Part shown: positions 57,262-64,000 of the stretch, one piece after another
Layout: the number at the start of each line of letters is the position of its first letter
How positions within the stretch are numbered: the first letter of the stretch is position 1
NCBI GenBank assembly: GCA_020002185.1
Contig: CM034541.1
Coordinates: 25,147,402-25,211,401 of the forward strand
DNA: 64,000 nucleotides
Reading direction: 5' to 3'
Source of the DNA: Paraescarpia echinospica
Lineage: Eukaryota; Annelida; Polychaeta; Sabellida; Siboglinidae
Made by a program: the position numbers and the translations under genes
Notes under the pieces: model-generated
The model's database searches: none
Told to the model about the DNA's origin: nothing
The model's input: only the letters and a program-made list of their open reading frames with translations

Positions 57262-57848
57262 ACAATGTTCACAATAGAGCTATCTAACATTGATAATGTA
57301 TTTGAGAGTAAGAGTAACTCTTTCTGTTAATGAGAACCAGCTACCCCTGTAATGATTGTATGTGTTCGGACACCTAAAATCAATTAAAACCTCAGCTGTC
57401 CGAAAACATAATTTCTTGTGACCGAAAACAGTGTCCAAATACATAGTCATTAAGGACTGTATGCATTCGAACTAAAGGAAAAATAATTATGTCCGATAAC
57501 ATACAGTACAGAAAATAATAATTTGTAGATATTTAGTGTGTCTGAAAACATCGAGTGTCTGAATCGTTATGGTATATGCAACTTTACATTTGCAACACGC
57601 GTGCACACACGAGCCAAAACAAGAAATGTACCTCGGTGTCCCCCTGCTATGTTATAAACAATTTTTTCCCCCCACCTCGCCCAATATTTGTTGAAATTGC
57701 TGCCTCAAACATGTACCGTAGCTTCTAATCTCGTTGCTGCTAGAATAGAGTAGGATTCCCGTCACGTCCTGTGCTGTCGAGATGAGAGTTGCCCGGTTCA
57801 GACTGCGGGTGTAGAATTGACAGTGAAGTTATGGGTGTGTCATTACAG
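57262..57848 (+). other. intron up to cassette 8
   Basis: No gene seen; ends in GGGTGTGTCATTACAG. Confidence 0.4.
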
Positions 57849-58025
57849 AGACCAGTGAAGACACGGGCTCAGCGCCAGAAGGACTACCGCGAGCGGATGA
57901 AGCGACAGTTTGGTGACGCGTTCATGAGGCTGGATCGAGAGCGCAAGGCTCGCAAGAGACGCCTGCAGAAAGAACAAATGCTGGGACACTTGTGTGGAGG
58001 CCTTGCAGGCAGTGGGCCGGGTTAA
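57849..58025 (+). CDS. alternative terminal exon 8: basic module, no finger
   Basis: From the acceptor GTGTGTCATTACAG the frame is open in phase 0 for 58 codons, then TAA. The core is rich in Arg/Lys with regularly spaced aromatic and Met residues (RAQRQKDYRERMKRQFGDAF, then RLDRERKARKRRLQKEQ), and is predicted helical by composition. No Cys/His zinc ligands and no leucine zipper. It aligns by eye with cassette 9 (YRxRMKxxFGxxxMxxxRxRxARxRR), so the two form a pair. It resembles short basic DNA-binding segments but I cannot assign a named family. The open frame upstream to 57789 is intron. No AATAAA lies before cassette 9. Confidence 0.75.
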   Translation, partial: RPVKTRAQRQKDYRERMKRQFGDAFMRLDRERKARKRRLQKEQMLGHLCGGLAGSGPG

Positions 58026-58463
58026 AGTGTTCGTATTATGGCTTGGCTGTGTCTCACAGCAGCCTGCACTGATCAAAATCAAGCTCTCTTTTGCGTGGAA
58101 GTATAGATAATTGTCAGTGGTCATTTATTTCGAAGAGGAGACACACAAATGGACTTCCAGAATTAACACAAACAGATTAACACAGATAGAGTAAGTGGAG
58201 AAAAGTGCTGCTGCTAGACTACCGTGGCAGAGAACTAGCACAAGATCCGCAGTCTACTGTGCAATACATCTTGATGATTACCATCAGTTTAGCTATTGCA
58301 AAGCAAATTGAGGTGTGTGGATTCAAAGAAATAGTGTCTGTCTATTTGAATAGCTACCATGTTGCTTATACCAGATTGCCTGCACCAGGCATGATCATCA
58401 GGTGTGTCACAAGAGTGTGTGAAACTTGCCACCAAAGTGTAGTTATAGGGTGTCTTGTTACAG
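58026..58463 (+). other. spacer between cassettes 8 and 9
   Basis: No exon seen and no canonical AATAAA. Cassette 8 messages may use a variant signal or run through cassette 9. Confidence 0.4.
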
Positions 58464-58637
58464 ACGCAGTCAAAGGCGACGAGTGATTCTGGAAAGCGGA
58501 TGAAGCAGTACCGAGCACGTATGAAGCAAAGGTTTGGGGAGATGTACATGAAGCGTGAGCGAGACCGCATTGCCCGCTACAGACGCAGCAAGAAGGAGCA
58601 TGCTCTCTTATGTCTGACTCGAGACCAAATCAACTGA
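58464..58637 (+). CDS. alternative terminal exon 9: basic module, no finger
   Basis: From the acceptor GGGTGTCTTGTTACAG the frame is open in phase 0 for 57 codons, then TGA. The core (KRMKQYRARMKQRFGEMYMK, then RERDRIARYRRSKKEH) matches cassette 8 in length and spacing: YR-x-RMK, RFG, then R-x-R-x-x-AR-x-RR. The Arg/Lys content and lack of zinc ligands suggest a helical nucleic-acid-binding segment; the family is not recognised. The end of the coding part is followed by three decaying 84-bp copies of itself. ATTAAA signals at 59266 and 59314 are the nearest poly(A) candidates. Confidence 0.8.
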   Translation, partial: TQSKATSDSGKRMKQYRARMKQRFGEMYMKRERDRIARYRRSKKEHALLCLTRDQIN

Positions 58638-58884
58638 TTGCAACGAGACCGCATTGCCCGTTACAGACGCAGCAAGAAGGAGCATACTCTCTTATGTCTG
58701 ACTCACGACCAAATCAACTAATTGCATAGAGACCGCATTGCCTGCTACAGACACAGCTAGAAGGAGCAGCACTCTTATGTCTGGCTCAAATCAACTGATT
58801 GCAATCTGTAAGCAAGACTACATTACCTGCTACAAATGAAACAAGAAGGAGCAGGCTCTCTGTCTGACCCAAGGCCGATTCAAC
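58561..58884 (+). repeat. 84-bp tandem copies of the cassette 9 coding end
   Basis: Copy 1 (58561-58644) is coding. Copy 2 (58645-58728) is ~95 % identical and stays in frame after the TGA up to its own TAA. Copies 3 (from 58729) and 4 (from about 58812) decay stepwise. The unit is 28 codons, RDRIARYRRSKKEHALLCL and on. Confidence 0.9.
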
Positions 58885-59265
58885 AGTGTCTTTTGTGTGA
58901 ATTGTGAAGGAAATCCTAATTTGAAATCAGACCTGGGAGGAGATGTAAATAATGTGTTTCAATGAACGGTTGCATCTTAATGATTCCTCCATTCTTGACT
59001 ATTGCATGTCATTCATATATTTGCAGTTATCTGAGATTGAACTGTTTTGATACCAATTCACCATGATGTCATTGTATGTTAGTGATAAAATTTTAGCAGT
59101 CAATTTGTGATTGTTCTTTAGGCTAAGGCAATGGTATAATATAATGTCCAATGTTGCAGAATTGCATATAACATTCAATTCTGTAACATCTAACAAATGT
59201 ATCTGAATATAGTGTGTTATGTTCTTTTTGTGAGATTTATGTAAATTACATCACCGGTCATACGT

Positions 59266-59271
59266 ATTAAA
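59266..59271 (+). terminator. possible variant poly(A) signal (ATTAAA)
   Basis: ATTAAA at 59266 and again at 59314-59319. No AATAAA exists between cassettes 9 and 10. Confidence 0.35.
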
Positions 59272-59319
59272 ATAAGTGACTATAAATGCTGTTGCCCTGA
59301 TGTTTTCCCAAAGATTAAA

Positions 59320-60632
59320 CATACTTATTATAGTCAGATGAACATCTAGAGAGCAGACTTTGCATTGTCGTGAGAATGAATAATTTGATACGAGCATCCT
59401 ACAGACTCTAGTACTACTACTAGTAGAGTGCACATTGTGTTTTGGTACTGTGTAGATTGTGGTTGGCTATAATCGTAGCTTTTACAAGTTTATAACATTA
59501 CTTTTAGTAAATACAGACTGGAGAGTACTAGCTGCTTTATGTTCTTGGGGGTCTTGAGATTACTGTAACCGAATGCGCTTGACAAGTGATTATTTCTGTA
59601 GCAGTTTATTTTGATGTCCGTGCCCATTGCAGAAGTATACATTTGATGTGATCTTACACAGTGCAGATATTTCTTCTAGTATTTTGGTTGTTGTATACAG
59701 GCTAGAATAACATGCAATTTTAGTTGTAATTTTGCGATTATTGCAATCAGATTATTCCTTCACATATTTTGCATCTTGCGCGATATAACAGAAAGGTCTG
59801 TTTTTATATATCTCACCACTGAGCTGCATATTCTTGGTACTTTGACATGCAGGCCCTTAGCCAGAAATATTTTTTGCCAGTCTTGAATGAATCAAAAGTG
59901 TGCCTTTTAGCACTCGAACAGCTCACATGGAAGCCATTCACATCAATCACGGGCATTACTGGCTAGTTTTTTTTCCCGATGACAACTGTGCATCATTTGA
60001 ACCATTTATTTAATCAATACTGAACCATTTAATTTGTTTCACTACCAGTTGTGCCATCGATAGTCATTAATGTGGGCCTCTAGACTTGAAACTATTAGTT
60101 AATTTAGTAGCCAGCTGGCCCCCTTTAAATTCCACCAGTCTTATCAGTTGTAATTACTCATCTAGGCCAGTCATCTGCCAGTCTTGAAGACGTACAGACT
60201 GATATTACATGCTCTACAAATGTACAACTGCTGCACCTGATATCCAACATACCTGCCGGTTTGTTTTCGTTCTTGGGGCACCATCAAGTCTCACAGTCTA
60301 TAGACATGTAGCTGTGTAACGAATAAGTCACATTGAACACAAAAAGACGTTACATAGACTGGTTCCTTTCATAGTTGGAACTTGATACCAACTGGCTAGA
60401 CAGATGTAAACGGCAAGTATGTGACATTACATTACTGGTAGCCCAGTGCATACCCAGTACAGTGTTCCAGATACAAATTTCCTACCATTTTAGCAGGATT
60501 ACATTTTTTCTGGCAAAATTCCAAGGGCTGTTACAGTGGTGATCCAAATCTACAATGGGAGGACAGTTTTGTTTCAAAATCAGTTTCAGTTTGATGGGTT
60601 GTAATGGGAACCTTTTCCTTTCTGGGTTGTAG
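59320..60632 (+). other. intron up to cassette 10
   Basis: No gene seen; ends in CCTTTTCCTTTCTGGGTTGTAG. Confidence 0.4.
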
Positions 60633-60809
60633 AGTCCACGCATTGCAGGATTCGACATCTTTGATGCAATGTTGAACAGCGCGGGCGTTTCACGTTATGC
60701 GTGTAAATTCCCCGGGTGCACACGAACATTTGCTCATGAAACAAGCACACGGAGGCACGAGCGAATTGAACATAACTTTTACAGGTCACGACCGCTTGTC
60801 ATCTTATGA
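60633..60809 (+). CDS. alternative terminal exon 10: one zinc finger
   Basis: From the acceptor TTCCTTTCTGGGTTGTAG the frame is open in phase 0 for 58 codons, then TGA. The finger uses Cys24, Cys29, His42 and His47 (FPGCTRTFAHETSTRRHERI). Helix positions -1/2/3/6 are H/T/S/R. It ends HNFYRSRPLVIL. The framework (TFAHET, RRHER, HxFYRSR) is shared with cassette 11 and differs from the SFY...RHQRLKHG type, so 10 and 11 form a subfamily. The acceptors of 10 and 11 are also nearly identical (TTTCTGGTTGTAG-like), pointing to tandem exon duplication. AATAAA is at 61073. Confidence 0.87.
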   Translation, partial: SPRIAGFDIFDAMLNSAGVSRYACKFPGCTRTFAHETSTRRHERIEHNFYRSRPLVIL

Positions 60810-61072
60810 CCTAGGTATGCATGCATAATAGGATATATATTGTAACTATTTCCAGCATAACTACCCGGGTACACTAAATCCCAGTTTTATTTGTAGCTAA
60901 TCGTGTTTGCTCTTTGTGCAGTAAGTGTGTAATTAGATAACTTAATCAAGAATACTTAATTTGTGACTGATGAGAAACATACTATACATCACATGTAGAG
61001 ATAACGCAAGTTGCCTGACCTTAGAAATAGTTATATTGTTTTTAAGTGCAAACCTGTCTACTCCAGCTTGCA

Positions 61073-61078
61073 AATAAA
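61073..61078 (+). terminator. poly(A) signal of cassette 10
   Basis: AATAAA 264 bp after the stop of cassette 10. Confidence 0.65.
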
Positions 61079-61194
61079 TATAAAAGGGAAGGTACAGCTG
61101 TATAAAGTTTGTTCTTGGACATAGGGCTCGTATGTTATTCATGGGCATAGGGCACATACCTATATACTTCTCCGGCATAGAGCACACACTCTAC

Positions 61195-61645
61195 TTTCAG
61201 CTTGTTTCTTAACAAGATTGCCGTCCAGAGCCTTAAGCTCCAGACGACATGCAGACTAGGAAGCCTTTAGCTTATCGAGAGTCCAACAATTTTCCACCTA
61301 CATATAATCCGCCCTCTTCGGATAGCTGTCAATATATATTTTTTGAATATATTCACACTGCTAGCATTAACACAATCGTCAGGTAATTTGTTCCTGTCTT
61401 GTCCTCTGAGAGAAAGAGTATTTTCTCACATTTAACTTACACTGTTCTTTGACTAATGTTGCATTGTGCCCCCTAGGTCTATGCTTTCTTTAAGTTTAAA
61501 GAAGATATTTTATCAATATCTTCGTAGCCATTAAATATTTTAAAAACTTCTATTTGCTCTCCTCTTGTTCTACTAATGTTGTCAACCTGCATTGTAATAG
61601 GCATCTTTCATAACTAAGATCTTTCTTTTCTTAAGCCGATATGTC
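61195..61645 (-). pseudogene. CR1-like LINE 3' part, reverse copy
   Basis: The reverse complement matches 43970-44345, including GATCTTAGTTATGAAAGA, AAATGTGAGAAAATACTCTT and the 3' end CTCTGGACGGCAATCTTGTT. It is 5'-truncated and frameshifted, and lies between cassettes 10 and 11. Confidence 0.85.
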
Positions 61646-62100
61646 AGATGAATGAAATTGCTAGTGTTGCAAGATGTGTACTTGGTTTTGTTTCTGAAAG
61701 GTGTTCTCCATCTTTCTTGGTCTGCAACAGTAATATTTGATTGATTTATTAATTTACATAAATCGGTCAGCATATTTCATTCAGCTATAGAGGAAGCTGT
61801 GTTGACTTCTGTCACAAACAGTTGTTGAGTCAACTTTTGAGATGTAGACGGTTTACAAGCACTGTTACTAGTATTTTGTCACACACAAGAGTAGCAACTC
61901 GTGGAGCATCTGGTGATAACATTTTATTGATGGCATGTCACTTCAAGACATCAGTGGATACAGGTGATACTGCAGCTGTCCTGTTTCCAGTAGAAAAGAA
62001 ATAACTAGTACCAAATGGGAGATGTTGTTGCCCCAATTCGTCGCAGTAGAGTGGCACCAAGGCCACCTCTGTTGATGGTGTTTTCCATTTCTGGTTGTAG
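61646..62100 (+). other. intron up to cassette 11
   Basis: No gene seen. A 60-codon plus frame at 61822-62004 lacks motifs. It ends in TTTTCCATTTCTGGTTGTAG. Confidence 0.4.
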
Positions 62101-62556
62101 CGGGCATACCTGAGCGCCCAAATAGCTGCAGAAAAGGCGACGAGCTTCGCTGGCGGGTTGAACCAGTACCACACAGTGACACGCGAGGACTCGAGCAATG
62201 GCAGACGTTACCCATGTAAATACCCCGGATGTAGCAAGACATTTGCGCATGAGACTAACGCAAGACGACACGAACGGGTGGAACATCACTTCTACCGGTC
62301 ACGATCGCGGCCGAATTGGTGGGAGGCGATGCCTGCAGGCTTGGCAGGCCTGCGGAGTCTGGATGAAACAGGACCAAATGACATGTCGGCCCTTGCCACA
62401 GAGACAAGTGAACACAACACAGTGCCAGTAGACACACCAACAACCAGTGCTAGGCTGAGTGTGGAAGACTCAGTGGCAACAAATACGTTTCCACTCAACA
62501 TTGGTACAGATGGCAGTAACCACGAGGTTACCTTGGAAGTAGACATAGCCTCCTAA
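62101..62556 (+). CDS. alternative terminal exon 11: one zinc finger plus acidic tail
   Basis: From the acceptor TTTTCCATTTCTGGTTGTAG the frame is open in phase 0 for 151 codons, then TAA. There is no ATG before the finger. The finger uses Cys39, Cys44, His57 and His62 (YPGCSKTFAHETNARRHERV). Helix positions -1/2/3/6 are H/T/N/R. A ~85-residue tail follows the YRSRSRPNWW motif and is Ser/Thr/Glu/Asp-rich (ETSEHNTVPVDTPTTSARLS and EVTLEVDIAS), plausibly disordered and acidic. Together with the shared exon this is a 518-residue protein. ATTAAA at 63138 is the nearest poly(A) candidate. It is the paralogue of cassette 10 with an added tail. Confidence 0.88.
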   Translation, partial: RAYLSAQIAAEKATSFAGGLNQYHTVTREDSSNGRRYPCKYPGCSKTFAHETNARRHERVEHHFYRSRSRPNWWEAMPAGLAGLRSLDETGPNDMSALATETSEHNTVPVDTPTTSARLSVEDSVATNTFPLNIGTDGSNHEVTLEVDIAS

Positions 62557-63519
62557 ACGCTTCACCTCTGCGGGACTGATCTTGGTTGCAGAACATGGGC
62601 ATACGTGACTGCACATTTCTATGAAACAATCTTCTAATGATTTTAGATGATGATATTTTTGTTACAGTTTGTAGTTGGATAGAATATTAATTGTTTTAGA
62701 GACCACACAACTAGGTAGCTGTAAGACCGTGACATTGTGGAAATTGACCATGTGAAAATGTGGCAATTCAAGGGACGACACACTATGTAGAAACATGACA
62801 AAAAGACTATTTACACAATTGCCAGTACTGTTGGAAAGTTAAATCAAGTGGCTTGTTGAAGATACACAATTGTTCACACATTTTTGTTAGCCATCCAAAC
62901 CGCCTGCTTTCTCGTGATATGAAACCATCTGCAGACAAGCTGTACTTTAATGGTCAAATTATGAGATGCCATCTATTAGATAATTGTATGCGATATGTCA
63001 TTTTAAAGCTTCGTCTATTTGCGACATACAGTGGATGTTTTTGTTTGGTTTTATGTTGGAAGTTTTAGAGTTAGCACCTTTTGAAACACACCTTGCTGAA
63101 TGTGTACGAACACTGTGTTGGAATCAGAATGTTTTTCATTAAAATATAGGTTCTGAGCAGTTAACAGAATCAGTAATAAGTTAACCAGCTGTTTAGTAGA
63201 ATCATATTGACTGGGACACAATTATTCCCTATTTTTTGCTATATTAAACCTGTTTTAATCAAATCTTTAACTTTAATCACTAACCAAATATTAACTACGG
63301 GTATCTTTCTCGATAAACTCAAAATTGCTAAAATTGCAATTTATTAAAATAATTAGAAAGAATCATTCCACAAAATTTGCCACTCTTGAATTAATTGATA
63401 TTGACATGTATGGATAATAATGAAATACCTACAAATATTTACTAGTCAAAAGCTTGATGATGATGATGATGATGAAAAGCTTTTGATACTCTGAACAACT
63501 CAATATTAATAGAAAAGTT
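62557..63519 (+). other. 3' UTR of cassette 11 and spacer
   Basis: No gene seen. Further cassettes may lie beyond the window. Confidence 0.4.
63138..63143 (+). terminator. possible poly(A) signal (ATTAAA) of cassette 11
   Basis: ATTAAA 582 bp after the stop; no AATAAA lies closer. Confidence 0.4.
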
Positions 63520-64000
63520 ACGAGTTTTATGGCATAAAAGGGGTAGCCCTTAGACCTATTAAAACACTATTTAAGCAGCAGAAAACAATATGCAGACTTT
63601 GAAGAAACCCAATCAGAAATGCTTACTATCCCAACATACCCAAGGATCAATTTTAGGCCCTTTTTTATTTATAATTTACATTAATGACTGCACAATCTAG
63701 TCAAAAATTCAACTTTATTATGTATGTCGATGACACGGCCCTCTCAAGTATACTAGATTCTTTTGTACAATCTCAAAATAATGAAAATGTAGAATTCTTA
63801 ATCAACTCAGTCTAGGAACTGAATACAAATAACGAGTGGCTTAAACTAAACAAATTATCTCTAAATGTAAATCAATCAAAATATACGATTTTCAAAGCAG
63901 CTAGAAGAAATAATAATAAAATGATAAACCCACCTACTCTACTAATAGATAACACAAACATTGATAGAGTATATGAGTTCAATTTCCTAGGGCTAAGCTT
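63520..64000 (+). pseudogene. non-LTR retrotransposon reverse transcriptase, runs off the window
   Basis: Broken frames read GIKGVALRPIKTLFKQQKT, EETQSEMLT, GSILGPFLFIIYIND (after a frame shift), then MYVDDTALSSILDS, which carries a YVDD catalytic box, then WLKLNKLSLNVNQSKY and YEFNFLGL. The order is that of the RT palm and thumb of Jockey-like non-LTR elements. Stops and shifts show a dead copy; the remainder lies past 64000. Confidence 0.85.

Overview
The window is nuclear DNA of an animal, most likely a marine invertebrate. It is AT-rich and intron-rich, carries CR1-like and other non-LTR retrotransposon remnants, hAT-type and other inverted-repeat DNA elements, a tRNA-derived SINE and many microsatellites. 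The phylum cannot be fixed from the sequence alone. There are no prokaryotic operons, rRNA genes or CRISPR arrays.

The centrepiece is one plus-strand gene spread over 28.8-62.6 kb. A single long exon (28759-29871) encodes a shared 367-residue N-terminal part: a compact ~55-residue domain I do not recognise, an Arg-rich stretch, an acidic stretch with a SUMO-type motif, and a long Ser/Thr-rich tail. It ends at a strong GTGAGT donor exactly between codons (phase 0). Downstream I find eleven separate coding blocks. Each sits directly behind a pyrimidine-rich ...AG acceptor, is open in phase 0 from that acceptor, and ends in its own stop codon; nine have a poly(A) signal before the next acceptor. 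Eight carry one C2H2 finger of constant spacing C-x4-C-x12-H-x4-H (35.0, 36.8, 49.8, 51.3, 53.3, 55.4, 60.6 and 62.1 kb). Two carry a related basic, non-finger module (57.8 and 58.5 kb) and one a short coiled coil (53.0 kb). This is the layout of Drosophila lola or mod(mdg4): one constant N-terminus joined to alternative DNA-binding C-terminal exons. Here the constant part shows no BTB domain. The fingers keep their framework and Arg at helix position 6 but differ at positions -1, 2 and 3, which suggests a set of factors with different DNA targets.

Left of the shared exon, on the same strand, lie two more phase-0 finger exons: a four-finger exon at 4.3 kb and a single-finger exon of the same Cx4C class at 15.6 kb. 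They may be the end of an upstream gene of the same design, or may be joined in trans. A candidate promoter and untranslated first exon of the main gene is at about 24.4-24.55 kb.

The rest is mostly repeats. Region 0.3-2.9 kb is an element with ~400-bp inverted arms around a decayed gene. Region 5.4-15 kb and 16-27.7 kb hold LINE, hAT and satellite-like fragments. The long intron between 37.6 and 49.7 kb holds a nested hAT-like element, a CR1-like LINE broken by other insertions, and about 4 kb of a 35-bp satellite in two blocks. Region 61.2-61.65 kb has a reverse copy of the same LINE family, and the window ends inside another reverse transcriptase fragment.

All exon calls are by eye from reading frame, splice-site and motif evidence; no transcript data were available.
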